From Dendrocalamus latiflorus (lineage: Eukaryota > Streptophyta > Magnoliopsida > Poales > Poaceae): a stretch of 64,000 nucleotides of DNA. Under the pieces are notes generated by a model. That model did no database searches. It was not told the origin of the DNA and saw only the letters and a list, made by a program, of their open reading frames with translations. A program made the position numbers and the translations under genes. This document shows positions 1 through 9,500 of the stretch, piece by piece; the stretch's first letter is position 1, and each line of letters begins with the position of its first letter. The stretch spans positions 40,264,225-40,328,224 of the forward strand of contig CM029666.1 of NCBI GenBank assembly GCA_017311315.1, written 5' to 3'.

Positions 1-328
1 GCAGCGCTCCCGTACGTGAAAGCATAACTCAAAACATGTACTTGTTTCCTCTCTCCTCTTTTATTTCTTTGTTGCTTAACTTCCTATTGCTCTTCCTACT
101 GAGCACGACCTCTCTTCTTTCTATTGCTTCTCCTAACTTGCTCTACTCCCCTCTATCTCTCACGTTCTGCTGCTATTGCTTACATGGTCCTTTTAAAGCA
201 TGGAGACACGACTTACAAACGAAATAAAAAAACTGACTCGAACGCCAACTAGTAGAGCTCGCGTCGTACTAAACTCGTATATGGATACGGCCAGAAGACG
301 GAAAGCTAAATAAGATTAGACTCTAACA
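1..328 (-). repeat. 3' LTR of the copia element, partial
   Basis: Aligns with 2379-2711 with scattered substitutions and a small gap; ends CTAACA at 328. The first about 63 bases of this LTR lie outside the window. Confidence 0.8.
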
Positions 329-715
329 ATCATCTCCTTAATTTTGTTTCTTCATCTTGATTACGTTGAGCTTCTCTCTTACTACTGCTTCTTCCTTGCA
401 TACCTGCCTAGGTTGGAGCACCTGCTCCTACTTCCTCCACGAGCACATCCTCTCACTGTCGTGTGCCATTGCTGTCAACCACTGTTCTCCACGTTGTGCT
501 TCCTCCCACCACCTCGGAACCCATCTCTGACTTCCTTCTGCTGCCCGCGTGAGAGCTCCTCCCGAGCCTCTGCTCATGACGACCATGCTAGTTGCATGTG
601 GTCGGTGTCGACCGCCCAAGCCGTCACTTCGCTCCTCTCCACCTGCATGCGCTCGTTCGGAGTTGGCTGCATGCCTATGCGCACCTCCCGCGCCACTCGC
701 AACGATCACTGCATG
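329..715. other. Non-coding interior of the copia element
   Basis: Between the purine-rich tract and the end of the recognisable gag-protease frame. Frames are open on both strands but show no retrotransposon or host domain that I can recognise. Probably filler left after deletion of pol. Confidence 0.4.
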
Positions 716-2025
716 CTAGCTGCATGCTCCTTCGGGGTCGTTCTTAGTTACGACCATGCATTCTGCCTCATCTTGTTTCTTTGCCAACTCGGTCTCCTTC
801 CTCGTTACGACTTCTTGTACGCCAGGCTTGCCTCCTACTGCCTCTACATCTCGTCTATCAGTGCCTTTCTCCACCCAAATCTGTTTACAAGTTTTCAAAG
901 GAATCTTGTACATCCGATTTGGAGATCTCTTCTCCTTCATCAACAAATCTTTGTTCTTGTCATACACTCACAAGAACTCATCCTCCAGCACCACCTTGCA
1001 CCCTCTCTTCGTCATCTGCCTGAGACTTAGTATGTTGTTGCATAGACTGGGTATATAATAGATTCCTGTCAACAACTTCTTATCCTCGTTCCTGCATTGC
1101 AGCATCATCGTCCCTTTGCCCTTTATCTCCAGCGTGGAGCCATCGCCAAACTTGACCTTACCCCAAACCTTCTCGTCGAGCTTGTGGAACATGGAGCGAT
1201 CTCCTGTCATGTGGTTGCTTGCTCCATTATCCAAGTACCATTGATCCGTGTGATTATGACTTCCTTCCTTCGTGCATAGTTTTGGAACTACGTTCTCCTC
1301 ATTCAGTTTCACCATGACCGACTCCTTTTCAACATATGAGGAGAGAAGTACTACCACTCTGTCATCTTCTTCGTCTTTGGCAAGGTTCACTTCCCCGTCC
1401 TTCTTCTTGCTCTTGCAATCCAAAGCAAAGTGTCCAAACTCGTTACAGTTGAAGCACTTTTTATTGCTGCGACATCTTATTGCGTAGTGCCCATATTCGC
1501 CACATTCAAGGCACTTGACATGTGACAAATCATATGATCTCTCACCATCGCCTTGTCCCGCCTTGTCTCCACGGCCACCCCTGCTGCCTTGACCACTCTG
1601 GCCACCACGACTGCGCCACCTCCCGCGTTTGTATGATGAGCCACGATTGTCTCTCGGATCTCCCCTTACTGGCAACGCCTGCTCGTTGTGAGATCCCTGC
1701 TCCTTGTGCGACTGAAACCCTTTTAGTAACTCCTCATGTGTCTTGAGAGATCTGATGATCTCCTTTATCTTCTTCTTGTCCAGATCAGGGGAGTACATAG
1801 TGTTATGACAACAGGTATGTACTTCTCCGGAAGCACGCACATGTACTTCTTCACCACCACAGATTTGTCTATCTTGTCGTCAAGAGAGTTAATATGATTA
1901 TACAACAAACTCAGCTTACCGGCTAACTCGTCTACTGACTGGGTCTCTTCCATCTTCAGATTCTCGAGCTCGCTCCGCAAATTCTGGAGTCGCACCTCCT
2001 TGACATGATCAATTCCTTCGTGCAT
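716..2025 (-). pseudogene. Copia gag/protease remnant
   Basis: Reading leftwards: 2025-1765 gives a copia gag segment (UBN2-like). After a frameshift near 1800-1840, 1840-971 continues with two CCHC zinc knuckles (CLECGEYGHYAIRC and CFNCNEFGHFALDC). Next come a protease-type stretch (WYLDNGASNHMTG) and the start of the gag-pre-integrase region. An in-frame TGA at 968-970 interrupts it; the same frame resumes at 967 with VYDKNKDLLMKEKRSPNR, a typical pre-integrase sequence, then fades out. With at least one frameshift, one stop and no polymerase it cannot make a working polyprotein. Confidence 0.85.
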
Positions 2026-2302
2026 CGTCTGAAGCGCCTCCCACGCTTCCCATGCCGTCTCCTTGCCGATGAGCTAATGCATCATCGCGTCTGGCACCGC
2101 CTGGTAGATTAGGGCCAAAGCCGTCTGATCTACCTTGTCGTCCACCTCCTTGTCTTTCCCCTTCGGATCAACTACGCCCCAGACTCTCTAGGCGCACATG
2201 ATCGCCTTCATCTTCATTATCCACACCGGGTAGTTGTCGATCGTCAGGAGAGGGTACTAGAGGGGGATTAGCGCACACTGAGCCTTCGCCTTGTCACCCA
2301 TA

Positions 2303-2313
2303 CTCTGATACCA
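2303..2313 (-). other. Primer binding site of the copia element
   Basis: Minus strand reads TGGTATCAGAG, complementary to the 3' end of initiator methionine tRNA. It sits 2 bases inside the LTR and fixes the element's orientation. Confidence 0.8.
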
Positions 2314-2315
2314 CT

Positions 2316-2711
2316 TGTTGCAATTTATCCGCCTAGACCAGCGGTTTGCCTGCTCATATACGAAGGATTAACACGAAGCAGCGCTCTCGTACGTGAAAGC
2401 ACAACTCAAAACACGTAACACACAAGTTGTTTCCTCTCTCCTCTTTTATTTCTTTGTTGCTCAACTTCTTATTGCTCTTCCTACTGAGCACGACCTCTCT
2501 TTTTTCTATTGCTTCTCCTGACTTGCTCTACTACCCTCTATCTCTCACGTTCTGCTGCTATTGCTTACATGGTCCTTTTAAAGCATGGAGACACGACTTA
2601 CAAACGGAATAAAAAAAACCGACTCGGACGCCAACCAGTAGAGCTCATGCCGTACTCAACTCGTATACGGATACGGCGAAAAGACGGAAAGCTAAATATT
2701 AGACTCTAACA
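2316..2711 (-). repeat. 5' LTR of the copia element
   Basis: 396 bp, TG...CA ends (on the plus strand TGTTGCAA ... CTAACA). Direct-repeat partner of 1-328. Confidence 0.8.
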
Positions 2712-3449
2712 TTATAACAATAATAACTATGCTCGTATCAATTTGAATTAGTTCAGTGTATTCTTTATTTTCATCCTGTCTTTGAAACTGATGTAATAGT
2801 AGTAACTACCAGGCACCAGCCATGTCAGATTCTAGAATGTACAGGGGTTGAAGAACACATGAGACATACGGACGTCACCGCGTGAGTGACAGCCAGAAAA
2901 CGCGCACCAACCACCCCATATTCACTGACCCACCGCAAGCAGCTGGTCGCCAGCCTCGAGCGAGCGAGGCCCCACCCACCGACAAGCGTGTACCGCCTCT
3001 GCTTTCCGTTGTGGCTGCCACAGCAGCACTTCGTCGCGCGCCATCAGTGCGATCGATCCATCCAAATGCAGATGCAGTACACCTCACCCCGCACGGCCCC
3101 AGGGAAGTTACACCCGCTTTTACTCGTTTCTTTCGTACCTTTCGATCGACTTGGAGCTGCTGCGAATTGCAAAGGGAATCCGATGAAAAGCGTAAGCTTC
3201 GTTTCAATTGGAAGATGACCATGGCCCATTTTTTATCTCTTCCAGTGGTACACGGCAGTCTATCATACAGAAAGGCACTTTTTTGTTCACTCTTTCCGGT
3301 GACGATTGATCAAAAATTCGCGTCAACAGTTACCAAAACCCATCAAGGAAAAAGAAAGAAAGAGATGAAGGAATAAATCCTTGTCAAAATTGCTTTTAAG
3401 CAACAATTGATCTGTCTGTGCGGCATTACCGATGACAATGGCGCGCGCG
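2712..3449. other. Spacer between the copia element and the TBL gene
   Basis: Open frames exist on both strands at about 2880-3370 but have no recognisable domain and overlap each other. The part nearest 3449 must contain the 3' UTR of the TBL gene. No repeat boundary seen. Confidence 0.4.
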
Positions 3450-4882
3450 CTAGGCGAGGAGCATCTGGAAGAGCATGTCGTTCCAGATGTCGATGGGACC
3501 GGGAAGGCACCAGTGGATGCAGTCGTTGGAGAGCTGCACCTTCTCGTTGGGCCAGTGCCCGTACCGGCTGGGGTGCCCGTCCGGCCGCATCAGCATCGCC
3601 GCCGTCGCGTCCATCAGCATCAGCCGCAGCCCCTTGGCCCGCGCCACCTTCTCCGCCGCGCGGTACTCCTCCATCTGCGCCGTGTAGAAGTGCAGGTCGC
3701 GCCCCTCCATCACCGTCTCGTTGCTCCGGATCGGCTGCGTCCGCTTGCAGTCGCCGCCCTGGTCCCACGTCCCGTTCTCGAAGTGCGACATCGGCGACAG
3801 CATCCGCACGATCACGCGCCCCTTCAGCCTTTCCAGCCCGTTTATCGCCTGCAGCGCCACCCGCCACGCCTTGCGCTGCGAGTAGTACAGCGTCAGGTCC
3901 GGCACGCCGTACTGCCGACTGCAGAAGCTGCACCCGATCAGCCGCCGCTTCTCGTAGAACAGCGACGGGCGGGAGAACCAGTTCGCCGCCGACACCAGCA
4001 CGTAGTCGAACCGGGAGATCTGGGACACCCACTTATCGTCCGGCTCGTCGAGGTACAGGCTCCAGTGGCCGGTGTGCGCGGGGCCGTCGTGGTCAGGCTC
4101 CCGCGCCCGGACCAGGAACGGCGACCAGAACATGCTGATGGTGAAGTTGTACGCCCTATAGTAGTACACCTTGTTCTGATCCGACGGATTCGCCGACATG
4201 TCTTTCGGATACGCCACCTGCAGTTGCTCCATCATCCCAGAGAGAAAAATCTTAGGTCAGGTGTCGGCCTCTCTCATGTCAGTGTGCAGCAAACATGGCA
4301 AAGTCTCACGTTGTCAGAACACAACGCAGATCTTTCTTTCTATTTTTTTCCCACGATTCACGTCACTGCTTGAAGTTTCCATCAACTTAATTGACAGATT
4401 AAAAATAACCTGTAAAAGCTAGCACAAGAATATACCTGTGAGAGGAGGCAGAGCAGGGACTGCATGTGGTTGCGAGCCAGTGAGTCCCCCACGAACGCCA
4501 GCGACTTGTGGCGGGCGAACTGCAGGAACTGCACGGGGTCGAAGCGCGGCAGCTCGCAGCCGGACGGCCGCCACCGCCACTTGAGGAAGCCGAGGTCCGG
4601 GCGGCCGTACTTGAGGCAGTTCTGGTGCTCCTGGATCATGTAGCACGTCTTGTGGTTGTAGTAGGGCGCCTCCGTGTCCGGCACCCACTCGCCGCGGAAG
4701 ATGTCGCAGTACTTCATCACGCTCACCACCGGCGTCGAGGAGACCAGCTTCGCGGTGTGCGGCACGCCGACGCCGACCAGGCCGAAGTACTGCGCGTTGG
4801 TGAGCACGATGAGGATGGCGAGCGCCGAGAAGTACACCGGCACGGGGCCGAAGAGGAACTTGATCAGGAAGTGGAGCTTCAT
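3450..4882 (-). CDS. Trichome birefringence-like (TBL) polysaccharide O-acetyltransferase
   Basis: Two exons: 4882-4436 (149 codons) and 4217-3450, joined by a GT-AG intron (donor CACAG/GTATAT, acceptor CTGCAG/GTGGCG); about 404 residues, normal for the family. ATG at 4882 is chosen because the type II signal anchor (residues about 5-27) follows at once. A conserved Cys-rich region (CDIFRGEWVPD at about 59) leads to the GDS esterase motif (VGDSLARNHMQ, GDS at 132-134). Exon 2 ends with the paired DxxH motif, NDCIHWCLPG (Asp381, His384). These are the PC-esterase/DUF231 signatures of Golgi enzymes that O-acetylate xyloglucan, xylan or other wall polymers. The sequence around GDS resembles the TBL19-27 group that includes xyloglucan acetyltransferases; the exact substrate is inference. 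An in-frame acceptor 9 bases upstream (4226) is an alternative. No disruption seen. Confidence 0.93.
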
Positions 4883-5460
4883 CTCGCTATCTATATATCT
4901 ATCTTTGTACCTATTATCCACCTATCTTGTAGTTACAACTTGCAACAATTCACACAAGCAGGAAAAGCAAAAAACCATTGGTAGCTTGGCACACAACAGC
5001 TAGCAAGCAAGAGGAGAGATGACGATGGCTTTTGCCTGTGATGGTTAAACCGCGCTTGCCTGCTTGCACGCTCTGTCTTAGGCTCTTTAGCTAGCTCACT
5101 CTTCCTCTTCTTGAAGCCGGTGGTCACGAGGGAGTAGGTGCGCGGCACATTTCAATATTGACAAGTGGGCTCGCAAAGGAACATGTCTGTCTTTGTCGAT
5201 ATATTTATTCTGTAACCTGCTTTGCCCAGCTGATTATCCGTCCACCCATGTCCTCGCATGACCTATGTTGGGTCATCGCGTGCCATTTGCCTAGCTGTAA
5301 ATTACCGGATGTCTTTGACGGGCGACACCCCCCGCCCCGCGCGCGCCCAGGCCTGCAGATCTGAGCTATCTGATTATTAGTATTCTGCTCGTTTGGCTGT
5401 ACTGCAAAGGAATCGACCAACCGGAACCAAACATCCGAGATAAACAGGCGGAACAACTGG
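4883..5460 (-). promoter_or_regulatory. 5' leader and proximal promoter of the TBL gene
   Basis: No gene is seen. A TATA-like stretch (AATAAATATATC on the minus strand, about 5199-5212) lies about 320 bp before the ATG, which would give a leader near 290 nt. Another TATATA (about 4888-4898) is too close to the ATG to serve. Assignment is by position only. Confidence 0.35.
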
Positions 5461-5789
5461 ATTAGGTATCGATATTCGATCTATTTGAAAAAAAAAAAGT
5501 TATCGACGGTCGATCGATAAGAACCGGCCGGTTGGTTTGTTTTACGGGAGTGCTCATCAGGAGCGCGCGGGTTGTTTGGGGAAATTACATCGGAAGATGC
5601 TTCTGATCGGGCTACCAACCAAAAGTAGCTGGGAAACGACTGTTGGCTAACCAGGGCTGTTTGGCGCGGCTGCGGCTTACGGCTTTTGACTGAAATTTTT
5701 GAATTTTAGCTATTTATGACATAGATTATGAAGATAGAGATATTTGCTTGCGATTTTGGTTAATACAGATGTTAAACTTTTAACGTGTA
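5461..5789. repeat. Partial MITE-like sequence
   Basis: From about 5665 the sequence GGCTGCGGCTTACGGCTTTTGAC and the following AT-rich part match the left half of the element at 5790-6107. It looks like a truncated copy lying directly before the complete one. Confidence 0.5.
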
Positions 5790-6107
5790 CTAGGGCCTGT
5801 TCTTTTTGACTGCGGCTTTTAGCTGAAATTTTTGAATTTTGGCTATTTACGGTACAGATTACGGAGAGACAGGTATTCACTTGCGATTTTGGCTGGTACA
5901 GATGTTGGGCTTTTAATGTATAGATCGTTTAACTTGTAGGCTCCATCTTGAGACAAACTCCGTTTGAAAGTTAGGTACTGTAGCAAAAGTCAAAAGCTGC
6001 CAGCTTGTGAGGTAAAGAACATGCCCATAATTAACTTGTAGACCCCGTCTTGAGAAAATACCCCGTTTGAAAGTTAGGTACTGTAGATCGAAAAGAACAG
6101 GCCCTAG
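5790..6107. mobile_element. MITE-like element with CTAGGGCCTGTTC inverted termini
   Basis: Starts CTAGGGCCTGTTC and ends with its exact reverse complement, 318 bp apart. The inside is AT-rich and non-coding, with the family motif GAAAGTTAGGTACTGTAG. Related pieces occur at about 7045-7258, 8093-8308, 41104-41350 and 58218-58459. Because the ends are palindromic I cannot separate the target duplication (possibly only TA) from the termini. Confidence 0.7.
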
Positions 6108-6299
6108 GGCATTTTTAATGGGAGATATTGTACAATAATGTCCAAACAACTAAAACTGCCCTCGGTCCCTCCATTCGTCCGTCCCTATCTCACTCCTCCC
6201 ATATGCCTCCTCCCTCTATCCCTCTTTACTCCGGCGACCACCCTCCTCCTCCCTAGGCCACGGCGGAGTCGGAACTGACACCCTTCCCCTCCAACGGCT

Positions 6300-6545
6300 T
6301 TCTCGGACCGCACCAAGCAGCTAGCCAACCCATCCATGACGGTGAGCATAATGCGCCTCTTCTTCCACGACTGCTTCATATTTGCCTACAACACCTCCGT
6401 CCTTGTCTCCTGGCTCTCCTTCAGCCGGCCCCGGAGTATGGTGTGGAGATCAACCTCTCCCTCCTAGGGGGACACCTTCGACGTCGTCGCCCGTGCCAGG
6501 GCGGCTCGGTCATGTGGGTGCAACGCGGTGGGCACGGTGGGTGAT
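6300..6545 (+). pseudogene. Class III peroxidase fragment
   Basis: One frame from 6306 reads DRTKQLANPSMTVSIMRLFFHDCF. The RLFFHDCF block is the distal haem-side signature (catalytic Arg and His) of secreted plant peroxidases. After about 20 degraded codons the frame is lost. In other frames EINLSL and GDTFDVVARAR recall the next conserved segments of the same family. No signal peptide, proximal His region or C-terminal half is seen. A decayed gene piece, not a working gene. Confidence 0.75.
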
Positions 6546-7431
6546 GGCGAGTGACAAGCTTCGGCGTCGAGTGGAGTGGCCTGGCGGGCAGGCATGGAGC
6601 AACGGCGCGGTGGGCCGGAGTGGAGCAGGCAAGAGTGCAAGGCTCCTAAATTATGTGTTGATTTTGTACCCAACCAGTGTCAAATAGATACCGCTTCCCT
6701 CTCCACTGCAACATAAATTCTAATTGGCAGGATAATTAATACTATGGACATTTCTGATGTAGAGTTATTGGGAGTGCCCTTGGCTCCGAGTGCCCATCAC
6801 GGAGGCAAGCATCGCCGTCTATCTGATGTTTGCTTGGCTCGATATCTAAACCGAGAAGTAGCTGTAGCTCAGTTCGGCACGGGATATATGTTATCCCGGG
6901 CTGGCAGGTACGGTGTGCATCACCACATGAAGCAAGCAAGTAGTTACTGAACCGATGATCTTAAACAAAGCATCGACATATCTCAAAAGCGTGTGGGAGC
7001 AACCACTACGTACCGAGGTGGCACCGTCGGAAACAGTGGAGCCAGCTGGTTCTTTTGGACTTTATATTTATGACTTTTTATTTTTACTATAGTAATTAAC
7101 TTTCAAATAGTGCGTCTGACAGGTCTATAAATTGATTATAGTAAATATTATACCAACTTTAATTATACCAACCGAAATCGCAAGCGACTGTCTCTCTCTT
7201 CGTACTTCCTCGCGAACAACAAGAATTCAAAAGGCAAAAGCCATAAACCACAGCCTAAAATAGGGATTTTTTTACAGTATATTATACTGATAGTAGAAAG
7301 GTAGTAGTATAAATATTCTTGATTTGTAAAGATATTATAGGCTTTTGTTTTTCAATCTTGGTTTTTTATGCAAGGTCCATGTCTGACATCTGAAGCATCA
7401 AGCGCTGGTTCTGTGCCTGGGCGACGAGAAC
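6546..7431. other. Spacer with a diverged MITE
   Basis: No gene recognised. About 7045-7258 runs from TTCTTTTGGAC through CTTTCAAATAG and CGAAATCGCAAGCGA to AAAGCCATAAACCACAGCC, a degraded member of the family at 5790-6107. The rest shows nothing. Confidence 0.4.
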
Positions 7432-7594
7432 GCAGCTTCCCTATTTCCTTCTCCCTGTTTCCCTCGTGTTCCCGTCGACGTGGCAAAGATCCAGAGCATC
7501 AGGGGAACATGAGGGGGACAGAAAGAATGCTCTGGATCTTTGCCACGTTAATGGAAACAAGAGGGAGGCAGGGAGAAGGGAACAGGGAAGCTGC
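7432..7594. repeat. Inverted repeat with 68-bp arms and a 27-bp loop
   Basis: Arm 7432-7499 (GCAGCTTCCC ... CAGAGCAT) is complementary to 7527-7594 (ATGCTCTGG ... GGGAAGCTGC). Twenty-two bases next to the loop pair perfectly, and the rest of the arms pair with several mismatches. It has no terminal repeats like the nearby MITEs and lies just before the broken TBL copy. Confidence 0.75.
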
Positions 7595-7619
7595 ATTCGG
7601 GTGACGAGGGGCCCTTTGC

Positions 7620-8092
7620 GTTGCTCCAACATCGAGTCCGATGTCATCGACCTCGGCATCGCGTTCGCCATCGTGAGAGTGTTCAGGACGGCGCAATAGC
7701 TCTTGAACAACTACGACGAGTGCCAGTGGCGGCCCACCGTAGTAAGGACGGCATCGCCAATGCCCTTTCAGCACAGCGCATGGAACGGGGGAGGATACTG
7801 CAACCGGACCAAGCCGGCCGGCCGGCGAGGGGGAGGACGTGAGCACAGGCTCGTCGGGGGCGCATGGCGATGCGGGGCGTTCAGGCAGAGGAGGCCGCGA
7901 GGATGCGAGAAGAGGTCGTGAAGAGCGCTTTCGCGCGGTGGTGTGGCAAGAGGAGAAAGAGGAAGGTGGAGGTGATGGACGTGATCGGTGCGATGGCGTG
8001 GCGGGCAGACGGGCACCCTAACCGGAAGTGGATGAGGGGGCGCAGCGATTGCCTGCACTGGTGCATGCCCGGCCTTGTCAATGGGCATATTT
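7620..8092 (+). pseudogene. Broken TBL paralogue, C-terminal part
   Basis: Pieces in different frames match the second half of TBL proteins. One piece is NYDECQWRPTVVRTASP, followed by AWNGGGYCNRTKP (the family's HFENGxWxxGGxCxRTxP block). Next is an Ala/Glu-rich linker, then VMDVIGAMAWRADGHP and SDCLHWCMPG, the DxxH motif. At least two frameshifts separate them and there is no GDS half. It lies 2.7 kb from the intact TBL gene, on the opposite strand, and is clearly diverged from it, so it is an old relative rather than a fresh duplicate. Confidence 0.8.
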
Positions 8093-8308
8093 GATATGGT
8101 TGCGGCTTATGGCTTTTGGTTGAAAATTTTGAATTTTAGCTGTTTGTGATAGAGATTACGAAGAGAGATACTTGCTTGAGATTTTGGTTGATACAGATGT
8201 TAGGCTTTTAACGTATACTACAATTAACTTATAGACACGTATTGAGAAAATACTCCGTTTGAAAGTTAGGTACTGTAGCAAAAGTCAAAAGCCATAAAAA
8301 ACAGGGCC
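8093..8308. mobile_element. MITE-like element, related to 5790-6107
   Basis: Shares with 5790-6107 the order GGTTGCGGCTTATGGCTTTTG, GAAAATTTTGAATTTTAGC, TTGAAAGTTAGGTACTGTAGC, AAAGTCAAAAGCC and a terminal ACAGGGCC. The left terminus is eroded. Confidence 0.6.
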
Positions 8309-9500
8309 AACACCTGGAACTAGCTGCTGCTCGCCGTGCTCGACAACAACATGTGTGTCGATCCATTAGTACATATGTCTCGACTGTTCTTTTTGAAATC
8401 TGAATGGAGAAATGTTGATTGAAATTCCAGCGTGCGTATTGAACTGTGCGTATTCCAGTCCCGACCCCGGCCGCAGTCGTCCTGACGACTCTTTTTAAAA
8501 TTTTATCCCTTTAAAGATTCTACTATCAGTAATATGTATGATAGTATAACTAAATCGTAACTAATTTGAACTACCGAATCGTAAAGATCGAACGATTCAC
8601 ATTTATATTTATTTTAAGATACAGCTTCTAAAATAACCCACCCGTCCTTTTCCCGTGCAGTTCTAACTCCCTAAGATTCAATTCAAGAACGATAGCTACT
8701 GTACTAAGAGACACGGCTACGTGGTATCAACAGCCAAACACACAGCTGGCCTGGATAGGTGCACAGGACCACATGCATTGCCTGCGCAGGGCTGTGTGTG
8801 CATCCAGTCGCTTCGATCGCCCGTGGCGATCGACGGAGATCTCCGCTCCGGCCAGGGCGAAACGGGCGATTCCCTTGTGCTCGGTAGGGCCGGCCACCAA
8901 CCCCTCGGCGAGGCCGGGCACATGGCCGCGCCTCGCGTGCGGCCATGATGGGGACGACGCGTAGCCTTAGATCCAGCATCATGCTGTTTTTTTCCCTCGG
9001 GTGAGGGCTCACCATGCACCGTGGTGATGGCGATGATAACGCGACAAAGCGGTAGAGTAGGGTTTATGTCGTTGACCAGCGTCGCCCATGATATATAGAA
9101 AAGAGAAGCTGGGAGTGGCGGATGCGGCAAGGGAGATTCATTGGCGCGGGATGGGTCCAGACTCCAGAGACCAGTTTTATGCAAGGACACGCACCCGCTG
9201 TGCGTTTCAAACCGAGCATCGTTTTTTTTTCAGGAGAAGAATATTACGCACAATCCTGAGCAACAATGTGCTCCATACAACTAGGGGAACTCTTGGAGCG
9301 TTTGAGTCCTTGGACGCTAATTGCGCGAGCTCAGGTGCGTTCAAAATCGAGCATCGTTTTCGATGGGTCGGATGGATGAAATGGCGAATTAACTAAACCT
9401 GAAGGTGAGCTCAGATAGCCGTAGTAAGGTTACGGCCTACAGAGTGCGCAATTCTACAACATTTAAAACCCGGGGACCAGACAACAGGTACAAAACAAGG
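8309..9500. other. Spacer, no gene recognised
   Basis: A GC-rich block (about 8700-9020) and a TATATA stretch near 9089-9096 are present. The open frames there have no recognisable domain, and no splice model is convincing. Confidence 0.35.

Larger units (their letters stand above)
1..2711 (-). mobile_element. Internally deleted Ty1/copia LTR retrotransposon
   Basis: Two direct repeats (1-328 and 2316-2711) bracket about 2 kb of internal DNA. The right copy begins TGTTGCAA and ends CTAACA. A tRNA-iMet type primer binding site (TGGTATCAGAG on the minus strand) lies just inside it, so the element reads right to left. A purine-rich tract (AAGGAGAT, minus) abuts the left LTR. Only gag, zinc knuckles and the protease/pre-integrase part are recognisable; integrase, reverse transcriptase and RNase H are missing. 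The left LTR is cut by the window edge, so the target-site duplication cannot be tested. A non-autonomous, decaying copy. Confidence 0.85.

Noticed and set aside
2875..3376. Overlapping frames on both strands upstream of the TBL 3' end
   Set aside because: No domain; both strands open; no conserved motif.
3407..4373. Plus-strand frames of 243 and 313 codons
   Set aside because: Antisense shadows of the TBL exons; the minus frame carries the conserved motifs.
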